From Tsuneonella amylolytica (GTDB taxonomy: Bacteria; Pseudomonadota; Alphaproteobacteria; Sphingomonadales; Sphingomonadaceae): DNA of 64,000 nt. The stretch covers positions 2,169,001 through 2,233,000 of the forward strand of contig NZ_CP032570.1 in the NCBI RefSeq assembly GCF_003626915.1. Reading direction: 5' to 3'. Made by a program: the position numbers and the translations under genes. Every line of letters begins with the position of its first letter. The first letter of the stretch is position 1. The notes under the pieces are model-generated. The model had not been told where the DNA came from. It saw only the letters and a list, made by a program, of their open reading frames with translations, and ran no database searches. Below are positions 1-8,754 of the stretch, piece after piece.

Positions 1-277
1 CACCGTGGACACCGCGAACGCGGGTCATCGCGAACCGCTCGTGACGGTCCATAACAACAGCGCCAAATACGGCTACCTGTCGCAGGGCCGCCTGCGCGTG
101 GTGGCGAAGGACGCGGCCGGCAAGGAAGTCCTGCGCGAGACAATGACCGGTCCGGAAATCCAGCAGCGGATGGGCTTCGGCCTCGTCGGCGGCAACCAGA
201 GCCGCAAGGTTCGCCTGCCGGTCGAACTGCCCGCCGAGGCCGGCACCGTCGAAGTCACCTTCGCGCCCGGGGACTGA
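1..277 (+). CDS. Fimbrial/pili chaperone, C-terminal part (5' end outside window)
   Basis: The open frame enters from the left edge (first full codon at base 2) and ends in TGA at 275-277, so only about 91 C-terminal residues are present. They have the beta-rich look of the second domain of a PapD-type periplasmic chaperone, ending in VEVTFAP like a final beta strand. Such chaperones bind pilin subunits in the periplasm and hand them to the outer-membrane usher. The usher gene starts 2 bases downstream and a fimbrial protein follows, which supports the call more strongly than the fragment alone. The apparent internal ATG at 5 is not the true start. Confidence 0.7.
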   Translation, partial: TVDTANAGHREPLVTVHNNSAKYGYLSQGRLRVVAKDAAGKEVLRETMTGPEIQQRMGFGLVGGNQSRKVRLPVELPAEAGTVEVTFAPGD

Positions 278-279
278 CG

Positions 280-2754
280 ATGTCCGGGGGGAAGATCGCC
301 GCTGTCCTGTTGCTCGGCTCGAGCGCGCTGGCCCACAGCCACGCGGCGCTCGCGGCCGAGCAGCCGGAACTGCCGGTCGCCGCCCCGAGCCGCGCCGACG
401 TGGGCAATCGCACGGGTCGCGACATCGTGCTCACCGTTCCCCTGAAGGACGGGGCGACCTACCTCGGCGACATTCCGCTGACGATCGGCGCCGACCAGCA
501 GGTCCGCTTCCCCGCCGACCGCGCCTTGCAACTGCTCAGCGAAGTGCTTGCCCCGCAAGTGCTCGACACGCTGCGTGCCAGCATGTTGCCCGGATCGCAG
601 GTCGGCCTCGCCGACTTCGCGCCGGCCGGCATCGAGGCGACCTACAACCCGCAGACGCTTGAGCTCGTATTCCAAATCCCCGTCGAGCGCCGCGCATCGC
701 GTTCGCTGGCGGTCACGGCATTCGATCGCGAGCGGCTCGGCGACGTGCTCGCTCCGCTCGACAGCAGCGCCTACCTCAACGTCCGCGGCTCGTTCGATTT
801 CGTCGAGGAAGGCTTCGACACCGGGTTCGACAACGCGAACCTGCTGCTCGACGGGGCGGTGCGCTTCGGCGACGTCGTCGCGGAAAGCGACGCGATCTGG
901 AGCCCGGGCGGGTTCGGGCGCGATTTCCAGCGTCTCGGCAGCCGGCTGGTCTACGACGACATCGGCAACCTCGTCCGCTGGAGCGGGGGCGACCTCGAGA
1001 CGACGGCGCGCGGGTTCCAGTCGGCACCCGACATCGCGGGCGTGTCGATATTCCGGTCCTACGGCGTCCTCAACCCACAGCAGATTATCCGCCCGCGCGG
1101 CGACCGCAGCTTCCGGCTCGACCGGGCAGCGACGGTCGAGGTGCTGGTGAACGGACAGCAGGTGCGCCGCCTGCAACTGACGCCCGGCAACTACGACCTG
1201 CGCGATTTCCCGTTCGCGCAAGGGGCCAACGACATCCGTCTCAACATCCTCGACGATACCGGGCGCAGCGAAATCCTGCGCTTCAACGTCTTCCTCGACC
1301 AGACCCAGCTTGCCGCGGGCCTGAGCGAATTCGGTGTCTATGCCGGCGTGCGCGCGCCGCTCGGCCCGTCGGGGCCCCGCTACTCCAACGATCCGGTGGC
1401 CAGCGGATACTACCGCCGCGGCATCAGCGACTACGTGACCCTGGGCGTCAACGCGCAGGCCGACGAGGACGTCCAGATGGCCGGGGCCGAGGCTGTCCTC
1501 GCCTCGTCGCTCGGCACCTTCGGCCTGCAGGGCGCGGTCAGCCATTTCGATCGCGCGGGCGAGGGATACGCGCTGCAGGCGACGTTCCAGCGGCTGATCC
1601 AGCGCGGCAACGGACAGAGCGATTCGCTCAACCTGTTCGCCGAACGCCGCAGCGCCGATTTCGCCCCGGTCAGCATCTTCCTGCCGACCAACCCTTACGA
1701 ATACGAAGTCGGCGGCGGGTACAGCCACGCCTTTTCCGACCGCGTCTACGCGGGCGTGGACGGGCGGTACGGCAAGGGGCGGGGCAACCGGCCCGACGTC
1801 GCCAATTTCCGCGCGACTGCGGGCTGGCGCATCTCGGACCTGGCCACGCTCAACGTCGAAGGTCGCTACGTGAAGGACAGTCTCGGCGAGGAGGTCAGCG
1901 CCTTTGCCTCGCTCAGCGTGCGCCTCGGCCGGTTCTCCACCGCCCGGGCCGAATACGATACCCGCGGCGACCGCGCGCGCCTGTCGTACCAGACGCTGAA
2001 GGGCAGCGGGGTGGGCAGCTACAACGTGTCGGCCGATCTGGAACGCAGCAACTTCGGCAGCGGCGTGAGCGTCAACGCGAACTACTTCGCCAACCGCGCC
2101 GAACTGGGCTTCAGCCATTACGGCACGTTCAGCCGCAACTTCGGCCGCAGCATCGGGCAGCGCAGCAACTTCCGGCTCGGCACCTCGCTCGCGGTCGGCG
2201 GCGGGGCTGTCTCGGTCGGCCGCCCGATCTACGACAGCTTCGCGATCGTCCGCCCGCACGCCAGCCTGAAGAACGCGAGCGTCATCGTCGACCCGACGAC
2301 TTTCGGCTATACCGCCGAAAGCGGGCGCTTGGGCGCGGCGACGATGCCCAGCCTGTCGTCCTATTCCGAGCGCACGGTGCCGGTCGAAGTGGAAGGCGCG
2401 CCCGCCGGGGTGGACATCGGACAGGGTACCTACCGCCTGTTCCCGTCGTATCGCAGCGGATACCTGCTGACGGTGGGATCGGATTACAACGTGACCGCGC
2501 TCGGCACGATGCTGGACGTCGATGGCCAGCCGGTCTCGCTCGTTTCGGGCACCGCCACGCAGCTCGATCATCCCGAGCGTGCGGCGGTCACCGTCTTCAC
2601 CAACCGCCAGGGCCGCTTCGGTGCCGCCGGCCTTGCGCCCGGCAAGTGGCGGATCGAGATGCTCGACCAGAACAAGTCGATTTACGTGATCGACATCCCG
2701 GCCGACGCCAGCGGCGTCGTGAAGCTGGGCGATATCAATCCGGAGAGGAACTGA
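280..2754 (+). CDS. Fimbrial outer-membrane usher protein
   Basis: 824 residues starting with a signal peptide (cleavage likely after ALAA near residue 25). The size and beta-strand pattern fit the FimD/PapC usher family: an N-terminal domain, a long 24-stranded barrel (roughly residues 140-650) and small C-terminal beta domains ending near VIDIPADAS. A plug-like stretch (residues about 280-350, with the SxRLDRAATVEVLVNG region) is the most family-like part. Ushers are outer-membrane pores that receive chaperone-pilin complexes and polymerise the fibre. It sits 2 bases after the chaperone and 1 base before the fimbrial protein, so the three are almost certainly one operon. It belongs to the spore-coat-U-associated type rather than classical type 1 pili (inference from the neighbours). 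Confidence 0.82.
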   Translation: MSGGKIAAVLLLGSSALAHSHAALAAEQPELPVAAPSRADVGNRTGRDIVLTVPLKDGATYLGDIPLTIGADQQVRFPADRALQLLSEVLAPQVLDTLRASMLPGSQVGLADFAPAGIEATYNPQTLELVFQIPVERRASRSLAVTAFDRERLGDVLAPLDSSAYLNVRGSFDFVEEGFDTGFDNANLLLDGAVRFGDVVAESDAIWSPGGFGRDFQRLGSRLVYDDIGNLVRWSGGDLETTARGFQSAPDIAGVSIFRSYGVLNPQQIIRPRGDRSFRLDRAATVEVLVNGQQVRRLQLTPGNYDLRDFPFAQGANDIRLNILDDTGRSEILRFNVFLDQTQLAAGLSEFGVYAGVRAPLGPSGPRYSNDPVASGYYRRGISDYVTLGVNAQADEDVQMAGAEAVLASSLGTFGLQGAVSHFDRAGEGYALQATFQRLIQRGNGQSDSLNLFAERRSADFAPVSIFLPTNPYEYEVGGGYSHAFSDRVYAGVDGRYGKGRGNRPDVANFRATAGWRISDLATLNVEGRYVKDSLGEEVSAFASLSVRLGRFSTARAEYDTRGDRARLSYQTLKGSGVGSYNVSADLERSNFGSGVSVNANYFANRAELGFSHYGTFSRNFGRSIGQRSNFRLGTSLAVGGGAVSVGRPIYDSFAIVRPHASLKNASVIVDPTTFGYTAESGRLGAATMPSLSSYSERTVPVEVEGAPAGVDIGQGTYRLFPSYRSGYLLTVGSDYNVTALGTMLDVDGQPVSLVSGTATQLDHPERAAVTVFTNRQGRFGAAGLAPGKWRIEMLDQNKSIYVIDIPADASGVVKLGDINPERN

Positions 2755-2755
2755 A

Positions 2756-3829
2756 ATGACGCGCGCGTCATCCATCCTGAAGCGGCTGGCGATGATCGCC
2801 GGCCTGACCGGGGCGGCGATCGCCTCGCCCGGCCATGCGGCCACATGCGGCATCACTGGGTCCGCAACCGCAGGCGCGGCGGTCTACGATCCGTTCAGTC
2901 CGACCGGTCTGCCGACGACGAACGTGACTTTGCGCCTGCAACGCGTCAACGGCACGGGCGGGGAGAAGACCGACATCGTCAACTTCTACCTGAAGAGCAA
3001 CAGCACCGGGGCGGACGGGACACAGATCGTCCCGACCTCGGTCGCCGTCGAGGGGAACGTCACGGGCCTCAACCTCGACATATTCTACGATTTCAACGAA
3101 ACGCCCCCCATCGTCGCGCCGACCAGTCTCCTTCCCACGTCGGGCAACAAGTTTTTGCGGATTGCCTTCACCGGAAACAACGACGCGTCGAACTACGCAA
3201 CGGTCAATTTCCAGGTTACGCTTCCTGCCAACCTCGACCTGAATGCCTCTGCGACACTGCCCTTCGATGCCATTTTCGCCTGTTCGACCACCGGCGGCGG
3301 GAAGGGTGTACAGCAAGAGGGAAGTATTCCGAATGCGGTCGTCTTCCCCATCACCGTGCTCAGCGCGATGCAGGCGGGCTACGCCGGGTCACCGCTCGAT
3401 TTCGGGGAGATCGGAAACATCGCGACGTCCTCGCTCAGCACTACGCCGAAGCGGACGCCCAACTCGAACTATATCCGCGTCCAGAGTTCGGGTCCGTACG
3501 AGATCACGATGACTTCGGATAATGCGTACAAGCTGACGCCCGGCGGTGCCCCCGCTTCGTCGACGGCTGCCGAGGTCAAGTACCGGGTGAAGTTCCTCGG
3601 GACCGAACGCAGCAATGCGCTGGCCACCCCCATCACCATGGTCTGCCCGCGCGCAGGCGTAGGCCAGGCGCAGGAGGATCGCCTCTATGTGCAGGCGCAA
3701 CTGGAAGAGGGGGGGGCTGGGAAGGTCGTTTCGCCCAACTACCGCGACACCCTGTCGGTCACGATAACCCCCCGCGCGACCGGAACGGCCAACGCGACCG
3801 ATTGCAACGCCATGAGCGGCGCGTTCTAG
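2756..3829 (+). CDS. Secreted two-domain spore coat protein U-like fimbrial protein
   Basis: 357 residues with a clear signal peptide (cleavage after GHAA near residue 29), then AxCGITG. Two beta-rich halves are visible: residues about 30-185, ending in a Cys-containing strand (FACSTTGGG), and residues about 195-357 with the pilin-like LDFGEIGN motif and a C-terminal Cys pair (MVCPR, ATDCNA). At roughly twice the length of a single spore coat U (SCPU) domain protein, it is probably a tip adhesin or two-domain subunit of the fibre exported by the upstream usher. The start codon lies 1 base after the usher stop, with an AGAGGAA ribosome site inside the usher 3' end. The exact role, adhesin or main subunit, is not resolved. 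Confidence 0.68.
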   Translation: MTRASSILKRLAMIAGLTGAAIASPGHAATCGITGSATAGAAVYDPFSPTGLPTTNVTLRLQRVNGTGGEKTDIVNFYLKSNSTGADGTQIVPTSVAVEGNVTGLNLDIFYDFNETPPIVAPTSLLPTSGNKFLRIAFTGNNDASNYATVNFQVTLPANLDLNASATLPFDAIFACSTTGGGKGVQQEGSIPNAVVFPITVLSAMQAGYAGSPLDFGEIGNIATSSLSTTPKRTPNSNYIRVQSSGPYEITMTSDNAYKLTPGGAPASSTAAEVKYRVKFLGTERSNALATPITMVCPRAGVGQAQEDRLYVQAQLEEGGAGKVVSPNYRDTLSVTITPRATGTANATDCNAMSGAF

Positions 3830-3848
3830 GCGCCGCCAGGCATTGCGG

Positions 3849-4280
3849 TCAGAGCGGTTCCATCCGGAAGCTGATCGAGCCGCCCGTCGCGTTCTTCGGC
3901 AATTCGAGCGCCAGCAGACGGCTGTCGATTGCGGGACCGTTCGACCGGCTGACCGTAACGCTGCCGTCCTTTGCCAACGGGATCGGCTTGCCGTCGACCA
4001 GCAACCTGGCATGAACGAGCGACGGGGAATAGTCCGCCACCACCCGGTACCCGCCCGGGCTGTTGCAGAACTCGCGCAGTTTGCCGAGCTGGGCCGTGCC
4101 GGCGGCGACGGGCAGCGTGCTTTCGGCAACGCGTGCCGTGCATACGACCGGCACGAAACCGGTGATCCCGATGGTCGCGGCCGCATGGCCCACGCCGACG
4201 CCGGGATTCACTCCGATCGCCGGCACCGTGGCGCCCAGCGCAATTGCTGCGACCGCGATTTTCGATACTCTAACCGACAT
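3849..4280 (-). CDS. Small secreted pilin-like (SCPU-type) protein
   Basis: 143 residues: signal peptide to about residue 33 (GHAAA), a single beta domain with two cysteines (VVCTA and REFCNS), and an ending rich in short beta strands (SISFRMEPL). The pattern of a secreted beta protein with one disulfide resembles spore coat U or pilin subunits. The start was chosen by the ribosome site: AGGAG at 4290-4294 lies 9 bases before the ATG at 4280 but directly abuts the upstream in-frame ATG at 4289, so the downstream Met is preferred. It is convergent with the chaperone-usher operon (19-base gap) and is likely the major subunit or an accessory of the same fibre, transcribed separately. Confidence 0.6.
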   Translation of the reverse strand: MSVRVSKIAVAAIALGATVPAIGVNPGVGVGHAAATIGITGFVPVVCTARVAESTLPVAAGTAQLGKLREFCNSPGGYRVVADYSPSLVHARLLVDGKPIPLAKDGSVTVSRSNGPAIDSRLLALELPKNATGGSISFRMEPL

Positions 4281-4326
4281 GGCATGCATCTCCTGATACC
4301 GTCAGGAAACCGCGTTAGAGGTGCTC

Positions 4327-4357
4327 GGTTAACACCGGTGGGAGAGCATTGGTTAAC
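4327..4357. promoter_or_regulatory. Pair of GGTTAAC sites in divergent intergenic region
   Basis: GGTTAAC occurs at 4327-4333 and again at 4351-4357, 24 bases apart, between the divergent fimbrial gene (start 4280) and response regulator (start 4457). Read on the minus strand they are GTTAACC, and the second reads TTAACCAAT, close to the TTAACCAT half-site known for CtrA in Caulobacter. A regulatory role is inferred. Confidence 0.35.
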
Positions 4358-4456
4358 GGCCGCGCAACCTTTCGCAGCGAAGAAGTTTGGGGTGGCGGGA
4401 TGATGTCCGCCGCCATACCGTCGCTTACCGGCAATCCGGGGGAGGGTGCGCGCGCC

Positions 4457-5080
4457 ATGCGGCCGATCATCGTCATCGACGATCACGAGCTTGCCCATTC
4501 GGGCATCCGCCTGCTGCTCGCGGACAGCGATGCATTCAGGCTGGAGGCGTGCTTCACCTCGGCGCGCGACGGCATCGACCGGGCGATCGCGACCCCCGAT
4601 GCCATCGTCCTGCTCGACCTCGAGCTGCCCGAGATCGACGGGCTGGCGGCGCTGGGCGAGTTTGCATTGCACGGATCGGTGCCGGTGATCGTGGTCACCG
4701 GCGTCACCCGGCCCGAGGCGCTCGCCCGTGCCAGCGAACTCGGTGCCGCGGCCATCGTGTGCAAGGGCGATCCGACCGAGGAACTGCATGCCGCGCTCCG
4801 GGCCGTGGCAGACGGCGAACGCTACTTCTCGCGCTGCGCCGCCGATCTCATCGCGAAGGCGGACACCCCCACGGTGACGCTGTCCGAGCGGCAGCAGGCC
4901 ATCCTCGAACTGCTGGCAGGAGGATGCAGCAACAAGGAGATCGGCTACCGCCTGTCGATCAGCCCGCCCACGGTCTCGTTTCACCTCGCGGAAATACGCC
5001 GCAAGCTGGGTGCAGGGAGCAGCCGTCAGCTCGTCGACAAGGCGCGCGCCGCCGGTATCTTTGCCGCACCCCTCACATAG
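4457..5080 (+). CDS. LuxR/NarL-family response regulator
   Basis: 207 residues from MRPIIVIDDHE. The N-terminal receiver has the acidic pair DD (residues 8-9), phospho-acceptor Asp54 in VLLDLELPEIDG, the VVTG strand end and a conserved Lys in VCKGDPTE. The C-terminal part (about 140-207) is a LuxR helix-turn-helix: LSERQQAILELLAGG, NKEIGYRL, PPTVSFHLAEIRRKL. It is a DNA-binding regulator activated by phosphorylation. The open frame extends upstream to a TTG at 4349, but those 36 residues are unlike the family and overlap a repeat; GGAGG at 4441-4445 supports 4457 (spacing 11). ATGs at 4400/4403 are alternatives. It is convergent with, and overlaps by 55 bases, the histidine kinase gene that is its likely partner; the fimbrial genes are likely targets (inference). 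Confidence 0.8.
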   Translation: MRPIIVIDDHELAHSGIRLLLADSDAFRLEACFTSARDGIDRAIATPDAIVLLDLELPEIDGLAALGEFALHGSVPVIVVTGVTRPEALARASELGAAAIVCKGDPTEELHAALRAVADGERYFSRCAADLIAKADTPTVTLSERQQAILELLAGGCSNKEIGYRLSISPPTVSFHLAEIRRKLGAGSSRQLVDKARAAGIFAAPLT

Positions 5081-7254
5081 GGGTGATCGAGCATCTCGCG
5101 GCATAACGGCCGCACCAGCAGCACTTCCGACAAGGCCGCGCTGGCGATCCGCGTCTGCGCGCGCGCGTCGTCCGCCACCATCACTATTGCGCGAAGGCCC
5201 GTGACCGGATCGGCGCGTCGCTCGAAATCGACGAACGCGACATCGGGGGCCAACGCGGCGAGGTCCGTGATCGCCGCGGGGGTCGTGCCATCCGCCACGG
5301 GGTTGGGAAACAGCACCGTCACTTCGGTGCCGGTCGGGCCGCTCTCGATGAAATAGGTCCCGTGCATCAGCGACACGATCTCGCGAATGGCGCGCCAGCC
5401 GGTGCCGAGCCCGATGCCGGGGTCCGCATCCCCGGAGTGGCCGGCGTTATCGTTGAGCCAGCAGAGCTGGTCCGCCGCCATTCCGGTGCCGGTATCGCGC
5501 ACGCGAATGCGCAGCAGTCCCTCGTCGCAGTCGCAATCGACCTCGACCCGGCCCGCAGGCGTGAACTTGAGCGCATTGTTGACGAGGTTGGAGACGACCC
5601 GGCCGAACAGCGCCTCGTCGATCAGCGCGGCGGCGGGCGCGGCGGCGCGCACCTCGAGCGCGAGTTCCGCCCGCTCGGCAATGGGGGCGTAGATCTCGCC
5701 GAGCCCGCGTACGGTACGCGCCGGATCGCACACCGCGAGTGCGAGGAAGCGCCGCTCGGCCCCGCCGCTCGACACGCTGGAGGCGAGGATGTCTTCGAGG
5801 TGCCGGGCCGATGCCTCCAGCAGAGCGAGGAGGTCGGCCGTGCCGGCATTGCGCGCGCCGCGTCCGAAATGCACTGCGCTGTTGAGCGCATGGAGGACAT
5901 GCCGGGTGTCGTGCGCGGTCGCCTCGATCGTCCGGTCGCGGGCACGCACGTCGAGCAGCGCCCGCGCGCGGTCGTCGGCGAGGCGCGCGGCCTCTTCCGA
6001 CAGGGCGAGTTTTTCGAGCAGCGCGGCGCTTGCCCGGCGTTCGGCCTGCAGCCGCTCGGTCTGCAGCGCGCGCAGGTGGAGGACGAGGGTGATCGAGGCC
6101 ATGACGCACTCGAACAGGCCCACCGGCCCCACCCAATGCCAGCGCACCGGCAGGCCCGGGAACGCGCCGGAGATCGCCAGCGTCATGTAGCCGATGTAAA
6201 TCGCCATGCTTGTCCATGCTGCGAACAGCGGGATGAATATGGGGCCGCGGCGCAGCCCCAGGATGCCGAGCCACAGCATCGCGAACGACGTGGCGAGGAG
6301 ATAGAGCCAGCCGAACTGGTGCACCGCCATCAGGGGGAAGACGCCTGCCGCGATGTGGAGGGTGGCAGCCACCATGACCGCGAAGCCCAGCCCGATCAGG
6401 CCGCGCAGGAGGATGTCCAGCCGGGGGTGCGTCGTGCGGGTGCGCAGGAATGAACGGCCGAACTGCACCATCAGCAGGCCGAACGCGCTGCGCGTATATT
6501 CGCCGAACAGTTCGGCGAACAACGGCCAGCGGTAGAGCCACAGGATCGTGGTGTACCCTTCGGCGTAGAGCGTGTTGAAGGCGAAGGCGAGCTCGGCCGC
6601 AGAAAGCCACAGGAACTCGCGCCGTCCGGTTCCGGCGAAGACCAGCGCGTTGATCAGGATCAGCATCACGCTGCCGCCCACGATGCCGGCCACCAGCGCG
6701 ACATTCAGCCGCCGCTCGCGCTGGAACGCGCCGGTCTCCCGCACCGCGAAGGGCATCCACAGCGATATGTTGTCGCGCAGGCGGAAGACATAGGTCGCGC
6801 TCTGGCCGGGGCCGAGATCGACCGGCACGGCAATCGCCTGGTAATCCGCCAGCGACCTGCCGAGAGCTTCGCTGTCGCGATTGGTGAAGATCCGTTCCAG
6901 CGGTCCGCCGTCGATCGAGCGATAGAGCGAGAAGTCGTTCACCAACCCGCGGCCGGTGGTGAGGATCCAGCTGCCCGGCTCGTCGCTGGCGTTGGCGAGG
7001 CGGAAGGTGCCGACGACCTCTTCGCCCGACCGCCCGAACTGGGTGGACCGATATTCGACCGCACGCAGGCCTTCGAGTGATGGAATGCCTGCCTGTTCGC
7101 CGGCCGCGACGAGGCGATAGCGGATCGCGGGGCGCAGGTCGGGGGCGGACAAGCCGGGGGTCAGCACGACCGCGGGCGGCGCGGCGGAAAGCGCCGGCGT
7201 GCTCGCCAGCAGCAACAGCCACATGCCCGCGAAAACGCGTAGCAGGACAGACAT
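5026..7254 (-). CDS. 7TMR-DISM sensor histidine kinase
   Basis: 742 residues: signal peptide (to about residue 24), a periplasmic 7TMR-DISM extracellular domain (about 40-185), seven hydrophobic segments (about 195-400), a coiled coil (LQAERRASAALLEKLALSEE), a dimerisation/phosphoacceptor region with AHDTRH near residue 445, and an HATPase domain with N box (VVSNLVNNALKF), G1 (DTGTGM) and G2 (GIGLG). About 86 further residues at the C-terminus look like the second half of a receiver domain (see findings). The ATG at 7254 was chosen over the longer frame because a signal peptide begins there and a G-rich ribosome site (GGGGGG) precedes it. The last 55 bases overlap the convergent response-regulator gene, so the two probably form a two-component pair. 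Confidence 0.82.
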   Translation of the reverse strand: MSVLLRVFAGMWLLLLASTPALSAAPPAVVLTPGLSAPDLRPAIRYRLVAAGEQAGIPSLEGLRAVEYRSTQFGRSGEEVVGTFRLANASDEPGSWILTTGRGLVNDFSLYRSIDGGPLERIFTNRDSEALGRSLADYQAIAVPVDLGPGQSATYVFRLRDNISLWMPFAVRETGAFQRERRLNVALVAGIVGGSVMLILINALVFAGTGRREFLWLSAAELAFAFNTLYAEGYTTILWLYRWPLFAELFGEYTRSAFGLLMVQFGRSFLRTRTTHPRLDILLRGLIGLGFAVMVAATLHIAAGVFPLMAVHQFGWLYLLATSFAMLWLGILGLRRGPIFIPLFAAWTSMAIYIGYMTLAISGAFPGLPVRWHWVGPVGLFECVMASITLVLHLRALQTERLQAERRASAALLEKLALSEEAARLADDRARALLDVRARDRTIEATAHDTRHVLHALNSAVHFGRGARNAGTADLLALLEASARHLEDILASSVSSGGAERRFLALAVCDPARTVRGLGEIYAPIAERAELALEVRAAAPAAALIDEALFGRVVSNLVNNALKFTPAGRVEVDCDCDEGLLRIRVRDTGTGMAADQLCWLNDNAGHSGDADPGIGLGTGWRAIREIVSLMHGTYFIESGPTGTEVTVLFPNPVADGTTPAAITDLAALAPDVAFVDFERRADPVTGLRAIVMVADDARAQTRIASAALSEVLLVRPLCREMLDHPYVRGAAKIPAARALSTS

Positions 7255-7423
7255 ATGCGACCCCCCCCGTGCGACCCGTGACGAAGCATGCGGTTCTTGT
7301 TGGCGTCCCCTGCGCCGAGGGTCCCAAAATTCCGGGTGCGTTGCAAGCCCGAAACGGCCTGTCAGCTGTGCTACACCGGGACCGCAAAGGCTCGAATCGG
7401 GCGGCAGGAGAGGGAAAGCGCGA

Positions 7424-8458
7424 GTGAGCGAAGCGAGCCCGGTCGAGAATGTCGATGCGCTGGCGGTCGCAATCCTCGACGCGGCGCGAACCGCGGGCGT
7501 CCCGGCTGACGCGGTGGATGGTCTGAAGCGCCTCGGCGGCGGGGCCAGCAAGGACATGTGGTCGTTCGACCTGATGCTGGACGGCGGCGGGCGCATGGAA
7601 CTCGTCCTGCGCAGGCAGCCGCCAGGGCGCCGTTTCTCGAGCCAGGGTCTGGGCAGCGTGGCGCGCGAGGCGGCGCTGGCGCGGCTGGCGGGGGAAGCGG
7701 GCGTGCCGGTGCCCGCGATTGCCTTCGAACTGCCCGCCGGGTCGCCCGCCGGCGACGGCTACGCAATGGAACGGCTGGCGGGCGAGACCGTGGGCGTCAG
7801 GGTGCTGAAGCTGCCCGAGCTCGCCGATGCGCGCGCGGGGATGGCCCACCGCTGCGGCGAAATCCTCGCACGGCTCCATGCGGCCACCGTACCGGACGGG
7901 CTCAACCTCAGATCCCAGGGCGCGCGCGAGGAACTCGCCGCGTTGGAGGTCCGCTATCGCGATAGTGGCCAGGACCGCCCCGTCTTCGAATACGCGCTGC
8001 GCTGGCTGGCGGACAACCTGCCGGACGAACACCGCCGCGTCCTGCTGCATGGCGATTTCCGCAACGGCAACCTGATGGTGGGGCCCGAGGGCATTCGCGC
8101 TTTGCTCGACTGGGAACTCGCCCACGTCGGCCCGCCGGCGTACGATCTCGCGTGGCTCTGCGTGCCGAGCTGGCGCTTCCAGCGACCCGAATTGCCCGTG
8201 GGCGGTTTCGGCACGCGCGAGGATCTCATCACCGGTTACGTAGGTGCAGGCGGCGCGCCCGTCGACCGGGCCGAGCTTCATGCGTGGGAGGTGTTCCAGA
8301 CGATGAACTGGGGCGTCATGTGCCTCGGCGTCGCGAAGGCGTTCGTCGAGGGCCCGCGCACGGTCGAGGCAGCCGTCATCGCACGGCGCGCATCGGAAAC
8401 CGAATTCGACCTCTTGCGGATGCTCGCTCCCGATCACGGAGGCTGGAATGGCCGATAG
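7424..8458 (+). CDS. Phosphotransferase family protein (APH/choline kinase fold)
   Basis: 344 residues from a GTG start with AGGAGAGGG about 10 bases upstream. Kinase-like features: a Gly-rich loop (GGGASKDM), catalytic Brenner motif LLHGDFRNGNLMV (Asp and Asn), and metal-binding LLDWELAHVG. The family is the aminoglycoside phosphotransferase/ACAD10-like group, often linked to acyl-CoA metabolism; the substrate is unknown and antibiotic modification is unlikely. It overlaps the following DUF6285 gene by 11 bases, a pairing seen in many sphingomonads, and lies near an acyl-CoA isomerase and acetyl-CoA synthetase. The longer frame upstream of the GTG overlaps the divergent kinase gene start and is not used. 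Confidence 0.8.
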   Translation: MSEASPVENVDALAVAILDAARTAGVPADAVDGLKRLGGGASKDMWSFDLMLDGGGRMELVLRRQPPGRRFSSQGLGSVAREAALARLAGEAGVPVPAIAFELPAGSPAGDGYAMERLAGETVGVRVLKLPELADARAGMAHRCGEILARLHAATVPDGLNLRSQGAREELAALEVRYRDSGQDRPVFEYALRWLADNLPDEHRRVLLHGDFRNGNLMVGPEGIRALLDWELAHVGPPAYDLAWLCVPSWRFQRPELPVGGFGTREDLITGYVGAGGAPVDRAELHAWEVFQTMNWGVMCLGVAKAFVEGPRTVEAAVIARRASETEFDLLRMLAPDHGGWNGR

Positions 8459-8744
8459 TCCCCCACCGGCGATGCTGATCGCCGAAGTCCGCCGCGCGCT
8501 GGACGAGGGCCTCGCCCCCGGCTTCCCGCAGAAAGTCGCCGCCAACGCGCTCGGCATCGCCCAGCGCGAACTGGAAAACGGACCGCCGGTGTCGGCGGAG
8601 GAGGCCGCGCGCATGTGCGCCGCGATCCGCGCGGGCGAGGACGGCGCGGACCTCGTGGGCGAACTTATCGCCCTCACGATCGCCAAGCTGGAGATCGACC
8701 AGCCGGCCTACCCGTCGTTCCGCGCGTGGAAGGACGGCGGCTAG
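8448..8744 (+). CDS. DUF6285 domain-containing protein
   Basis: 98 residues, mostly helical and without a signal peptide or membrane segment. It matches in size and context the DUF6285 family that follows ACAD10-type phosphotransferases. Ribosome site GGAGG at 8438-8442 sits inside the end of the phosphotransferase gene, and the ATG overlaps it by 11 bases, pointing to translational coupling. No function is known; a role as a small partner of the phosphotransferase is inferred from the overlap. Confidence 0.7.
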   Translation: MADSPPPAMLIAEVRRALDEGLAPGFPQKVAANALGIAQRELENGPPVSAEEAARMCAAIRAGEDGADLVGELIALTIAKLEIDQPAYPSFRAWKDGG

Positions 8745-8754
8745 GCCGCCCCGT

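Noticed and set aside
73-2856. Very long open frames opposite real genes (also 5447-8686 minus, 24479-27406 plus, 32430-35540 plus, 36999-40559 plus, 44381-47623 plus)
   Set aside because: They lie antisense to clear genes, have Arg/Ala/Asp/Val-biased shadow composition, and lack signal peptides, domains and ribosome sites; they result from high GC and low stop frequency.
4349-4456. Extended start of the response regulator at TTG 4349
   Set aside because: The extra 36 residues are unlike receiver domains, the start is TTG, and the region carries the GGTTAAC repeat typical of control DNA; GGAGG before 4457 is better.
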